Origin: Atopobiaceae bacterium
GTDB lineage: Bacteria > Actinomycetota > Coriobacteriia > Coriobacteriales > Atopobiaceae
Length of the DNA: 64,000 nucleotides
Direction: 5' to 3'
NCBI GenBank assembly: GCA_017533825.1
Contig: JAFWIE010000012.1
Span: 39,424 to 103,423 of the forward strand
Under the pieces are notes generated by a model. The model made no database searches. It was given only the letters and a program-made list of their open reading frames with translations, and was not told the origin of the DNA. Positions 8,874 to 17,275 of the stretch are shown here, piece by piece. Every line of letters begins with the position of its first letter. The first letter of the stretch is position 1. A program made the position numbers and the translations under genes.

Positions 8874-11800
8874 CCACCACCCTTCCCGATTGATCAAGGC
8901 GTTGAGACACTACGTGACTCACGCCATCAGCCTGCATGGACACACCATACAGCACATCTGCCTGTTCCATCGTCCTCCGCTGGTGAGAAATCACGATGAG
9001 CTGCGTCGTCTTGTGCAGCTCCTCCATCGCGGAGAGGAGCTTTCCGAGGTTTGCGTCATCGAGTGCAGCCTCAACCTCGTCGAACACATAGAACGGCACG
9101 GTCCTCGTCTTGTAGACGGCAAAGAGCAGCGCGAGGGCCGTGAGGCTCTTCTCGCCACCGCTCATGAGCATCATCTTCTGAATCTTCTTGCCGCGTGGCT
9201 GGGCGATGATCTCTATGCCCGTCTCGAAGACGTGGTCGGCGTCCGTCATCTCCAAGTACGCATGTCCACCCGGGAAGAGCAGCGAGAACACCTCAGAGAA
9301 GTTTGCGTTTACCTGGTCGAAGATGACAAGGAACTGCCGTCGCATCCTGCGTTCGATGGCTGCCGTGATCTTTGCCAGAGACTTGCGGGCGGATTCGAGG
9401 TCGGCCACCTGCTCGGTGATGTAGTCCGCGCGCTGCTTCAGCCGCGTGTACTCGTCCATGGCGACCTCGTTCACCGGACCGAGCGCATGAAGCTTTTGCT
9501 TGAGCTCAGCGACCTCCGCCTCACTGGCCTCACGGTCCTCCGGCGCGGGAATCTGAAGCGCCTGCGCGAGATCCGCGCCCATCTCCTCGAGGGCAGAGAC
9601 GGCCGCCTCAACCTGAACCTCGACCTTCCCCAGCTCGACGCGCAGTTCGTTGGCACGCGACTGCGTGCGGTCCAGCTCCGCACGCATCTGATCCACCGCA
9701 CGGCGCGCGTCTCCGATAGTCTGCTTGAGTTCCTCGGAGTCCGCTTCGGCAAGTGAGGCGCGATCGTCGAGACGCGCCGACCACTCGAGCGCCCGAGCAC
9801 GAATCTGCTCGTACTGCTGCTCGAGCGGGGCAACGCGCAAACGCTTCGCCTTGAGGTCACGCACGTCGCGCTCCGCGGACTCCGACGAACGCTCCAAGCG
9901 CGTCAGCCGTGCCCGCAGATCGTCGGAGCGCATGATGAGGTTGTTCTTGCGCTCCTGGACCGTCGCGAGACGCAGACGCACCGACGAGACCTTGCGCTCT
10001 GCCTCGTCCTCGGCACGCGATGCCTCGGCCCTGCGCGCCGTCGCCTCCTCGGCCAACGCAGCTGCCTCGGCGGCACGCGCGGTCGCAGCCTCGGCGGCCT
10101 TGCGGTGCCGCTCTATCGCCTCGCGCGCCGACTCCGCCTTACTCGCGGCATCGCGACGTTGCTTCTCGACGCGACCGCGCTCGGCCTGAGCCGAGTCAAG
10201 TTGCGAGCGCAGGCGCTTCATCTCCGCATCCAGTGAGGAGAGCTCGCCAGAAAGGCGCGCACGCTCCTGACGCGCACGGGCGGCAGAGTCACGCACGCTC
10301 GCCAAGTCGCGCTCGCAGGCTTGGACACGCGCGTCCGCCTCCTCGAGCTGCTTCTCCAATGCGGGCAGCTCCTCGCTGATTGCGCGCATTGAACGCTTGC
10401 GTTCCAAGGCACCGCGCTCGGCACTTGAGCGCTCGCCCACCACGATCCTACCGTCTGCCAGCACGTAGGAACCATCTTTGGCCACATAGGTGAAGGACGG
10501 CAACACCTCATGCGCACGCAGCGCGTCATCCGCTGTCGCTACCACACGGATGCCACCAAAGAGCATGCGTGCCAGCCGCTCGGCACCGGGTGCAATGGTC
10601 AGCGTGCCCAAGAGAGCCTCGCCGGGAGCATCGACGCCATCCTCTGGCTCTGCCTCTGGCTCTGTGACCGCATCGTCGTCTGCATCTCCGCGCGCAAGTA
10701 TCGTCACCGTGCCGTTGGTGCGGCGCACGCGCTGGGCTATCCCCACGATGTGCTCCGCGTCATCAGTGCCATCGACGATCAAGCTCGCAAGGTCATCGCC
10801 CAGAAGCGTCTCGATGGCGTTCTCGAGCCCCTGTGGCGCCTCGACGAGGTCCGCGAGACGGCACTTCACGCGGGAGGAGGCCGACTTGTCTCCAAGCACG
10901 GCCTTGACCAGCGGGCTCGTCTGTTCCGCCTGCTCGTCAACCCTCTTGAGCGCAGAAAGCGACGCGCGCTGTCCCTCGAGCTCCTCGCGAGCCGCACGCT
11001 GCTCCCCACGCACACGTCGCAATACGTCGCCCAGACGCCGCTCCTCCGATGAGGAGGCGTCCATGGCGGCCTTTGCCTCACCAAGTGCCTCAGAGACCTC
11101 GTCCCTGCGGCCTTGTCGCTCACTCAGGCGATCCTTGCACGTCGAGACCTGCTCATCAATCTGGGCAAGGCGGTTCTTGAGCAGGTTGTCCTCGACCTCC
11201 GCATTGCTCACCTGGTCGCGCAACTTCGCGTAGGCAAGCGTCTCTTGGTCCGCCGTGCGCTGCGCAGAACGCTGGTCCGCCTGCGCCTGGGCCAGCTGAC
11301 GACCCTGCTCCTTACGCTCCGCCTTCGCCTTGCGCGCGACGGGAATCAGCTCGTCCACCTGCCGCTTAAGCTCGTCCCAGCTCGCGCGAGCCTCAGTGAG
11401 CTCATCGTTCACGCGCTCGAGTTCTTCCCGAGCCTGCGAGCGATCCTTGCGGGACGTCGCAACGCCCGACTCGAGGTCGACGATGCGTGCCCGCATGTTG
11501 CGGTCCTTCTCCTTGAGGAGACGTTCGTCAGCCTGCAGTCGAACCAGCTGGTCCGCAAGCCGCGTACGCTGCGCGCCAAGGTCACCGACGAAGATGCCCT
11601 TCTCCTCCAAGAGGCTCTGGTAGCGTTCCAGCTCCTTGCTGCGCTCGTCCAGACGAAGCTTGGCAAGCGACGCGGCAGCCTCCGCCTCGTGGGAGTGCGC
11701 GCTCAGGGTGCCGTGACGCTCCTGAAGCTTGCGGAGGTCGTCCACGGCAAGCGAAAGCGTGAGCTCGTTCAGCCGGTCCTGAATCTCGCGCGCCTGCTGG

Positions 11801-12435
11801 GCCTTCCCCACCTGGCGCTCAAGCGGGCGCAGCTGCCGCATGATTTCTCGGCTGACGTCCTTCGCACGGACGAGGTTCTCGTCCATACTCTTGAGCTTGC
11901 GCTCCGAGCGCGCCTTGCGGCGGCGATGCTTGGAGATGCCGGCAGCCTCCTCGATGAGCTCGCGCCGGTCCTCCGGACGGCTCGAGAGGATGGAGTCGAG
12001 ATTGCCCTGGCTGATGATGGAGTGCATCTCGCGACCCAAGCCAGAATCGTGCAGAATGTCCGTCACGTCCATCAACCTGCTTGTGGCACCGTTGATGAGG
12101 TACTCGGACTCTCCCGAACGATACATGCGCCTCGTGACGGCGACCTCGGTGTAGTCCACCGGTAGCGTGCCGTCGGTGTTGTCCAGCACGAGCGTGACCT
12201 CGGCCATGCTCACGGGACTTCGGGCGGACGATCCGGAGAATATGATGTCCTCCATCGCTTGGCCGCGTAGCATCTTTGCGCTCTGCTCGCCCAAGACCCA
12301 CAGAATCGCGTCGGAGATGTTCGACTTGCCCGACCCATTGGGCCCGACCACGACCGTAAGGCCGGGATCGAAGAGCATGGTGGTCTTGTCGGCAAACGAC
12401 TTGAAGCCCCGCAGCGTGAGCGACTTAAGGTACAT
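8866..12435 (-). CDS. smc: Chromosome segregation protein SMC
   Basis: The 1189-residue condensin ATPase that compacts and segregates the chromosome with ScpA/ScpB. N-terminal Walker A is GPNGSGKSNI near residue 33; two long coiled-coil arms rich in E, R and A flank a hinge at about 505-690 containing GTDDAEHIVGIAQRVRR; the C-terminal head carries the ABC signature LMSGGEKSLTALALLFA and Walker B with VFDEVEAALDDAN near residue 1115. The hinge holds an acidic insertion (DADDDAVTEPEAEPEDG). It starts 8 nt after rnc and overlaps ftsY, matching the classical rnc-smc-ftsY order of Bacillus. Confidence 0.98.
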   Translation of the reverse strand: MYLKSLTLRGFKSFADKTTMLFDPGLTVVVGPNGSGKSNISDAILWVLGEQSAKMLRGQAMEDIIFSGSSARSPVSMAEVTLVLDNTDGTLPVDYTEVAVTRRMYRSGESEYLINGATSRLMDVTDILHDSGLGREMHSIISQGNLDSILSSRPEDRRELIEEAAGISKHRRRKARSERKLKSMDENLVRAKDVSREIMRQLRPLERQVGKAQQAREIQDRLNELTLSLAVDDLRKLQERHGTLSAHSHEAEAAASLAKLRLDERSKELERYQSLLEEKGIFVGDLGAQRTRLADQLVRLQADERLLKEKDRNMRARIVDLESGVATSRKDRSQAREELERVNDELTEARASWDELKRQVDELIPVARKAKAERKEQGRQLAQAQADQRSAQRTADQETLAYAKLRDQVSNAEVEDNLLKNRLAQIDEQVSTCKDRLSERQGRRDEVSEALGEAKAAMDASSSEERRLGDVLRRVRGEQRAAREELEGQRASLSALKRVDEQAEQTSPLVKAVLGDKSASSRVKCRLADLVEAPQGLENAIETLLGDDLASLIVDGTDDAEHIVGIAQRVRRTNGTVTILARGDADDDAVTEPEAEPEDGVDAPGEALLGTLTIAPGAERLARMLFGGIRVVATADDALRAHEVLPSFTYVAKDGSYVLADGRIVVGERSSAERGALERKRSMRAISEELPALEKQLEEADARVQACERDLASVRDSAARARQERARLSGELSSLDAEMKRLRSQLDSAQAERGRVEKQRRDAASKAESAREAIERHRKAAEAATARAAEAAALAEEATARRAEASRAEDEAERKVSSVRLRLATVQERKNNLIMRSDDLRARLTRLERSSESAERDVRDLKAKRLRVAPLEQQYEQIRARALEWSARLDDRASLAEADSEELKQTIGDARRAVDQMRAELDRTQSRANELRVELGKVEVQVEAAVSALEEMGADLAQALQIPAPEDREASEAEVAELKQKLHALGPVNEVAMDEYTRLKQRADYITEQVADLESARKSLAKITAAIERRMRRQFLVIFDQVNANFSEVFSLLFPGGHAYLEMTDADHVFETGIEIIAQPRGKKIQKMMLMSGGEKSLTALALLFAVYKTRTVPFYVFDEVEAALDDANLGKLLSAMEELHKTTQLIVISHQRRTMEQADVLYGVSMQADGVSHVVSQRLDQSGRVVDA

Positions 12436-12443
12436 GCGCCCCC

Positions 12444-13166
12444 CTACTCCCCGGATGCCTCTTCTGCCTCATCGAGCAGGTAACCCATGTTCTTGAGGGC
12501 TTCGAGCGCGGCGGAACCTTCGGCGTCCTTCTTTGAGCTGCCCTTTCCGCGACCCACACGCCTGCCCTCGACCATCGCCACGGCCGTGAAGGTGGGCGTA
12601 TGGGCAGGTCCCTCCTGCGAGACGATCTTGTACTCCGGACCGCAGTGGTAGTCGCGCTGAGCGACCTCCTGAAGCCTCGACTTGGCCGAAAGCGGATGCT
12701 TGGCCAAGGAGGGATCCATCAACGGCATGAGCGTGCGCTCCACGAATGCGGCGGCGGCATCGACCCCACCATCGAGGTACAGCGCGCCCACCAGCGCCTC
12801 GTACACATCCTCGAGCGCCTTGCGCATGCCGCGCGTGCCCGTCCCGAGCTCGGATATGCCAAACCTGATGAGCGGTGCGATGCCCAGCTCGTCCGCCACC
12901 TTCGCGAGCGTCTTGCCTGCGATGAGCGCGGTCTTAATCCGGGTGAGGCCGCCTTCGTCCATCCGAGGGAATTGGGCAAAGAGCGAGCGCGCGACCAGCG
13001 TGCCCAACACGGAGTCGCCCAAGAACTCGAGACGCTCGTAGGAAGCAGTCACGGGCAGACCCTCGGCAGCGGACGAGTGCGTAATGGCAGAGACCACCAG
13101 CTCCTTGTCCTCGAACTCGTGGTCGCAGATGCGCTCTATCTCATGAACTCGTGCGTAAAGCTTCAC
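12444..13166 (-). CDS. rnc: Ribonuclease III
   Basis: Double-strand-specific RNase that matures rRNA and cuts structured and antisense RNA duplexes. 240 residues: the RNase III signature ERLEFLGDSVLGTLVA near residue 45 contains the metal-binding Glu and Asp, a second acidic cluster lies in ALEDVYEALVGALYLDGG, and the last 75 residues are a dsRNA-binding domain ending in KGSSKKDAEGSAALEALKNM. The start is GTG overlapping the acpP stop (GTGA). It may process the toxin/antisense RNA pairs found later in this window, which is an inference only. Confidence 0.97.
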   Translation of the reverse strand: MKLYARVHEIERICDHEFEDKELVVSAITHSSAAEGLPVTASYERLEFLGDSVLGTLVARSLFAQFPRMDEGGLTRIKTALIAGKTLAKVADELGIAPLIRFGISELGTGTRGMRKALEDVYEALVGALYLDGGVDAAAAFVERTLMPLMDPSLAKHPLSAKSRLQEVAQRDYHCGPEYKIVSQEGPAHTPTFTAVAMVEGRRVGRGKGSSKKDAEGSAALEALKNMGYLLDEAEEASGE

Positions 13167-13399
13167 TGTGCGTCGGCAATCGCCTCGACCGAATCCCCGA
13201 TGGTCTTGATCTGCTGAAGCACCTCGTCGTCCATCGAGAAGCCGAACTCGTCCTCGAATGCCGTCACGAGCTCGAGCAGGTCGAAGGAATCGGCACCCAG
13301 GCTCTCGAAGGCCGTCTCGTCAGTCAGCTCGTCAGCATCGCACTCAAGCGTCTCTGCAACGAGCTCTATTACCTTGGCGCGAATATCAGCGCGGTCCAT
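13163..13399 (-). CDS. acpP: Acyl carrier protein
   Basis: A 78-residue acidic carrier that holds growing acyl chains on a phosphopantetheine arm. The attachment serine lies in GADSFDLLEL near residue 38; the common form is DSLD, so the Phe after Ser is a mild variant. It shares GTGA with rnc downstream and follows plsX by 78 nt, where a small GC hairpin (about 13430-13447) and a GAGGAG ribosome site precede the ATG. The plsX-acpP-rnc order is conserved in Gram-positives. Confidence 0.96.
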   Translation of the reverse strand: MDRADIRAKVIELVAETLECDADELTDETAFESLGADSFDLLELVTAFEDEFGFSMDDEVLQQIKTIGDSVEAIADAQ

Positions 13400-13477
13400 G
13401 TTTACTCCTCATTGCCATATGTCGCGAAGCGCGGAACGGAACCGCGCCTCGCCTTCCAAACGATAACGTCGATTGTA

Positions 13478-14470
13478 CTATTGCTCCATTTGCTTGAAGC
13501 TCTCGGCGACTTTGTCCACAAGCCCACCGCGAACGGCACCAGCGGCAGCCGCAGTACCTGCCGCAATCGCCTGCACGCTCGTCGCGCCATGGCCGATGAA
13601 GACGGGCGCCTTGAGGCCAAGCAGGACGGCTCCGCCATACGCATCACCCGAAAGCAGGTCCTTGAGAGACTTCAGTCCGGGCTTGAGCAACAGAGCGCCA
13701 GCCTTTCCACGTGCGGAGCGAGAGATCTGCTCCCTGAGTGTGGCCAAGATGAACTTCGCGGTGCCCTCAAGCGTCTTGAGCGCGACATTGCCCGTGAAGC
13801 CGTCCGTCACGATGACATCGAAGTCGCCCAGCAACAGGTCGGAACCCTCTGCGTTGCCCACGAACCCGCAGTCAGCCTCCGCGAGCGCCGCATGGTAGGC
13901 GAGCGCCATCTCGCTGCCCTTAGTCTCTTCCTCGCCATTGCACAGAAGCCCGACCCGGGGCTCCGCCACGCCCAGGACCACGCGCGCGTATGCCGCACCC
14001 ATCCGAGCAAACTGGACGATGGACTCGGGGCGTACGTCGGCATTCGCACCCAGGTCCAGGAACACCGTGTTGTGACCGTTCAGACCGGGTAGTGGCGTCG
14101 CCAGTGCGGGGCGCTTGATGCCCCGAATGCGCCCGATGCCCATGGTTGCCGCGGCAAACACCGCGCCAGTCGAGCCCGCAGAGAAGAATGCCTCGGCTTC
14201 GCCCGCGCGCACCGCAGCACAGCCGCGCACGATACTGGAGTCCTTCTTCTTCCTCACCGCCTCGGCCGGATGCTCCGCCATGCCTATGACCTCAGTGGTC
14301 ACCAGCGGAACCGCCCGATCGTGCGACTCACAGAACGGAACGACAAGCTCTTCCGCGCCAGCGACCAGCACCTTGAGCGTTGGGTCATTCTTCAACGCGA
14401 GGGCGATGCCCTCACACACAACTTGAGGAGTCTCGTCACCGCCCATAGCATCAACGCATACTCGTGTCAT
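13478..14470 (-). CDS. plsX: Phosphate acyltransferase PlsX
   Basis: Converts acyl-ACP to acyl-phosphate for phosphatidic acid synthesis. 330 residues, the usual length, opening with VCVDAMGGDETPQVVCEG, the nearly invariant PlsX N-terminus, and carrying LGANADVRPE and GFTGNVALKTLEG further on. The ATG has GAGGGGG about 8 nt upstream. It follows rpmF, from which it is separated by a predicted terminator, and precedes acpP. Confidence 0.97.
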   Translation of the reverse strand: MTRVCVDAMGGDETPQVVCEGIALALKNDPTLKVLVAGAEELVVPFCESHDRAVPLVTTEVIGMAEHPAEAVRKKKDSSIVRGCAAVRAGEAEAFFSAGSTGAVFAAATMGIGRIRGIKRPALATPLPGLNGHNTVFLDLGANADVRPESIVQFARMGAAYARVVLGVAEPRVGLLCNGEEETKGSEMALAYHAALAEADCGFVGNAEGSDLLLGDFDVIVTDGFTGNVALKTLEGTAKFILATLREQISRSARGKAGALLLKPGLKSLKDLLSGDAYGGAVLLGLKAPVFIGHGATSVQAIAAGTAAAAGAVRGGLVDKVAESFKQMEQ

Positions 14471-14498
14471 CTCTACCCCCTCAGTCTATAAATACAAA

Positions 14499-14530
14499 GA
14501 GAGGCCGACCCCAGAAGGGACCGACCTCCC
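14499..14530 (-). terminator. Possible terminator between rpmF and plsX
   Basis: Read on the minus strand, GAGGTCGGTCCC can pair with GGGGTCGGCCTC using three G-U pairs, followed by TCTTTGTATTT. The position just after rpmF suggests partial termination ahead of plsX. Confidence 0.5.
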
Positions 14531-14550
14531 AGGCAGGCTGCATGAACCTG

Positions 14551-14730
14551 CTACTCGACGACCACAATCTCGCGATCCTTGTAGTACCCGCAGCTCGGGC
14601 ACACATGGTGCGGGAGCTTGGGAGCACCACAACGCGGGCACTCAGAGCGACCCGGGGTAGCAAGCTTGCTGTTGGCCGAGCGGCGAGTGTGGGTTGCGCC
14701 GCGACCCTTCTTTTGCTTGGGAACTGCCAT
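14551..14730 (-). CDS. rpmF: 50S ribosomal protein L32
   Basis: A 59-residue zinc-type L32 of the large subunit. The start gives MAVPKQKKGRGATHTRRS, the standard L32 N-terminus, with AGAGG upstream; the longer frame is not used. Two CxxC pairs, CPRCG and CPSCGYY, form the zinc ribbon, so this is the Cys-containing (zinc-dependent) paralogue. It has its own predicted extended -10 promoter. Confidence 0.97.
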   Translation of the reverse strand: MAVPKQKKGRGATHTRRSANSKLATPGRSECPRCGAPKLPHHVCPSCGYYKDREIVVVE

Positions 14731-14802
14731 CGTAAGACCTCTCTTGTCCTTGCGCGCCCGCCAACGAGGGCGGACGGTCTTGCCAAACGCACGCAAGAAG
14801 AC

Positions 14803-14808
14803 ACTATA
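14803..14808 (-). promoter_or_regulatory. Extended -10 promoter of rpmF
   Basis: TGTGGTATAGT on the minus strand supplies TG one base before TATAGT. It implies a leader of about 65 nt. The same 11-mer occurs upstream of rpmB at 21901. No good -35 hexamer is seen. Confidence 0.55.
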
Positions 14809-14863
14809 CCACATTGTGGGGATGCGCGATACAAAAGGCACGCACTACACAACATACGACAAA

Positions 14864-14942
14864 GTACCACAGAGGGGACTACGCAGGGGACTGTCCCCCG
14901 CGGGACAAAACGCCACAGAGGGGACAGTCCCCTTTGTGGTAC
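14864..14942. repeat. Nested inverted repeat with GGGGACAGTCCCC cores
   Basis: Arms 14864-14880 and 14926-14942 are complementary with one mismatch. Inside lie two palindromic cores, GGGGACTGTCCCC (about 14887) and GGGGACAGTCCCC (about 14920). It is related to the element at 6382-6448 and occupies the gap between the DUF177 and rpmF genes. Confidence 0.85.
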
Positions 14943-14949
14943 TCCAACC

Positions 14950-15510
14950 TTACAGCTTGAGGTCACGCAGTGCAGCGAACGGGCTGTTTGCGATGCGGGC
15001 CTCCTCGGCCTCCCGCGCAATCTGCTCCGCGTGGCCGCAGTCGACGTGATTGAGGTTCTCGCCACACACGGGACAAAGGCCCGCACAATCGTCCTTGCAC
15101 AGAACGACGTAGGGAATCTCCATGGCAACGGCGGAATAGATGGCGTCCGTCAGGTCGATGGTCGAATCGGCTCCCACGAGGGAGTAATCCGCACCCTCTT
15201 CCTCGTCCTCCTCGAGCACGCCCGGGTCCGGCTCGTGGAAGAGGTAATACTCGTTCACCTCACCGGCGACATCAAACGAGGTCTCGTCGAGGCATCGGTC
15301 GCACGTCGCCTCCACGTGCGCACGCGCCACGCCGGAGGCAAGGATGCCCTCGCCCGCGTTCGTCAGTATGACGTCGTAGTCCATTCCCTCGGGCAACACG
15401 AACGAGCGCTCCCCCAAAGAGAAGCGCGGCTCGTCGAGATGTGCAACCAAATCTATGGAGTCGCCGACTTCGGCCAGACGGCCGTCGAGCGAGACTATGA
15501 TGCTTTCCAT
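14950..15510 (-). CDS. DUF177 (YceD-like) protein
   Basis: A 186-residue DUF177 protein of the kind commonly encoded just before rpmF and linked to 23S rRNA metabolism in other bacteria. Visible features are ATCDRCLDETSFDVAGE near residue 95 and the C-terminal CKDDCAGLCPVCGENLNH near 150, which carries the cysteines typical of Gram-positive members. An acidic stretch (EPDPGVLEEDEEEG) lies between them. ATG has GAGG 6 nt upstream and the gene begins 13 nt after the coiled-coil gene. Biochemical function is not established. Confidence 0.88.
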   Translation of the reverse strand: MESIIVSLDGRLAEVGDSIDLVAHLDEPRFSLGERSFVLPEGMDYDVILTNAGEGILASGVARAHVEATCDRCLDETSFDVAGEVNEYYLFHEPDPGVLEEDEEEGADYSLVGADSTIDLTDAIYSAVAMEIPYVVLCKDDCAGLCPVCGENLNHVDCGHAEQIAREAEEARIANSPFAALRDLKL

Positions 15511-15523
15511 ACGGACCTCAAAA

Positions 15524-16021
15524 CTACCAGCTCACGCTATTCGACTGGTTGTTGACGCCGGAGTTCTCGTTGAGGGTCTGACGCACCCTCGTGACCGTTC
15601 CCGTCATGGAACGCAGGGTGTCCTCCAGGTGTGCGAGAACGGTATCGGCATACTCCTCGGCGTTGTAGCGCGTGTCGCGCTCGTACTGCTGCGCCGCATC
15701 GCGGATGTTGTCTGCCTGCTGCTGGGCGATTCGGACGATCTCCTGATCTCCCGCTATCACCATCGCCTGCTGCTGGGCATCGGCGATGACCGAGTCCGCC
15801 TGCCTCTGAGCGCGGTCAAGCATCTCGCCTTCCTCGCGGATTATGCGGCGCGCATCGGCGAACTCCCTCGGGAAGACATCACGCATCTCGTCGAGAATCG
15901 CGTATATCTCCTGCTCGTCCACGACCTTGCGGTGCATGCCGCCACCGAAGGGCGACTTCGCGTCGGCAACGATCTGCTCGAGCTCGTCGACCAGGGCTTG
16001 GATTTCCTCTCCTGGCTCCAT
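15524..16021 (-). CDS. Coiled-coil protein, DivIVA/ATPase-like
   Basis: A 165-residue soluble protein that is almost entirely predicted coiled coil (about residues 40-140, rich in Q, A, E and R with DAQQQAMVIAGDQEIVRIAQQ heptads). Such proteins lie in this position in Coriobacteria and are annotated loosely as ATP synthase B-like or DivIVA-like; I see no nucleotide-binding motif. I chose the ATG at 16021, which has AAAGGAG 6-7 nt upstream, over an in-frame ATG at 16045. A role as polar or division scaffold is only a guess. Confidence 0.7.
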   Translation of the reverse strand: MEPGEEIQALVDELEQIVADAKSPFGGGMHRKVVDEQEIYAILDEMRDVFPREFADARRIIREEGEMLDRAQRQADSVIADAQQQAMVIAGDQEIVRIAQQQADNIRDAAQQYERDTRYNAEEYADTVLAHLEDTLRSMTGTVTRVRQTLNENSGVNNQSNSVSW

Positions 16022-16070
16022 TCGGAACTCCTTTCGTGATGGCACGGTTCAGCGCTCCTTATGTTAGCAG

Positions 16071-16076
16071 ATTATG
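16071..16076 (-). promoter_or_regulatory. Possible -10 element before the coiled-coil gene
   Basis: CATAAT on the minus strand lies about 50 nt before the start at 16021 with a T-rich block 17 nt upstream. The 178-nt gap after coaD supports a separate promoter. Confidence 0.35.
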
Positions 16077-16199
16077 TGCGACCGTGTGCAAGCACAAAAG
16101 CCGATATCGTAAACGGCCCGACCGATGGGGCAAAATGGCGCCCTCTGAGGCCATCACCCGAGGGTCGCCGCCCCTTGAGCCATCATATAAAGGTCGGTT

Positions 16200-16703
16200 C
16201 TACCGATAGTGGTCGGCAAGGCGTCGGGCGATGCACTTTGGCACCAGACCGTCGACCGGAGAGCCGAGCGACGCGAGCTCGCGCACGATGGACGAGGAGA
16301 CGTAACCGAACGCAGGGCTCGCCATCACGAAGACGCTCTCGAGGTCAGGCGCGAGATGCGCGTTGAGATCTGCCTGCTGAAGCTCGTACTCGAAGTCTGT
16401 CATCGCACGAAGGCCCTTGACGACGCCCTGCGCACCCACGCTGCGACAAAAGTCGACCAAGAGGCCTTCGAAGGGCAGGACCTCGACGTCCTCGATTCCG
16501 TGTTCCGCCAAGGCCTCGCGAATCATCTCCACGCGCTCGTGCAACGTGAAGGCCGTTCCGACCCCATGCTTCGTGCGCGATGCCGCAACCCCCACCGTTA
16601 CCTTGCCAAAGAGCTTGCACGCACGTGCCACGACGTCCAGATGGCCCAACGTTATGGGGTCATAGGTCCCGGGAAGCACGACATGCGTCAAACGTGAACT
16701 CAT
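16200..16703 (-). CDS. coaD: Phosphopantetheine adenylyltransferase
   Basis: Catalyses the fourth step of coenzyme A synthesis, adenylating 4'-phosphopantetheine. 167 residues with the nucleotidyltransferase motif GTYDPITLGHLD near residue 12 (TxGH type) and the C-terminal SSSIVRELASLGSPVDGLVP, equivalent to the ISST loop. Length is normal. The ATG overlaps the rsmD stop by 4 nt (ATGA), the common rsmD-coaD coupling. Confidence 0.97.
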   Translation of the reverse strand: MSSRLTHVVLPGTYDPITLGHLDVVARACKLFGKVTVGVAASRTKHGVGTAFTLHERVEMIREALAEHGIEDVEVLPFEGLLVDFCRSVGAQGVVKGLRAMTDFEYELQQADLNAHLAPDLESVFVMASPAFGYVSSSIVRELASLGSPVDGLVPKCIARRLADHYR

Positions 16704-17275
16704 TCCGCCCCTCCTATCTCAAGCAAATCTATGCAGCTCGCAGCCATCGAGCGCGACCTCAGCTCACGAGCCTCTTCCAATGGCAGCTTCGCACCTCGCT
16801 CCGACCGCTCGTACATCACGAGGCAATCCGGAGCAAGCTGGCCCGTGCGCACGAGCGTACGCACCAGGTCCGCGACCTTCTCGGCATCCATGGCATACGG
16901 GGGATCCAAGAACACCAGCCCGAACGGAGCGCCCCAGAGTCCGCGCGCCACAATCTTCGTGACGTCACCGCACTCGACGCGCCACGTTGCGGAATCTGCG
17001 CCCAGTCGCTTGCAATTCTCGCGCACGAGCGCCGCCGCCCGTCTGTCTCGCTCGCAGAACGTGCAGCTCGCAGCACCACGCGAGAGAAGCTCCAGGCCCA
17101 CGCCACCAGAGCCGGCAAACGCATCGAGCACCGCCGTTCCGCTCAAGTCGAGCCCCTTCGCCGAGAGAATCATCGAGGCGATGGTCTCGCGCATGCGGTC
17201 GGTCGTCGGACGGGTACCCCGCCCCGCTGGTGCCTCAATGGTCCTGTTTCGCCACGTTCCGCCCACAATTCTCAT
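16700..17275 (-). CDS. rsmD: 16S rRNA (guanine(966)-N(2))-methyltransferase RsmD
   Basis: A 191-residue class I methyltransferase acting on 16S rRNA. MRIVGGTWRNRTI is the usual N-terminus and marks the start at 17275, which overlaps the recG stop (ATGA) and has GAGGAGG upstream. The cofactor loop is LDAFAGSGGVGLE near residue 53 and the catalytic FLDPPY is near 130. Neighbouring coaD and recG agree with conserved order. Confidence 0.96.
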   Translation of the reverse strand: MRIVGGTWRNRTIEAPAGRGTRPTTDRMRETIASMILSAKGLDLSGTAVLDAFAGSGGVGLELLSRGAASCTFCERDRRAAALVRENCKRLGADSATWRVECGDVTKIVARGLWGAPFGLVFLDPPYAMDAEKVADLVRTLVRTGQLAPDCLVMYERSERGAKLPLEEARELRSRSMAASCIDLLEIGGAE

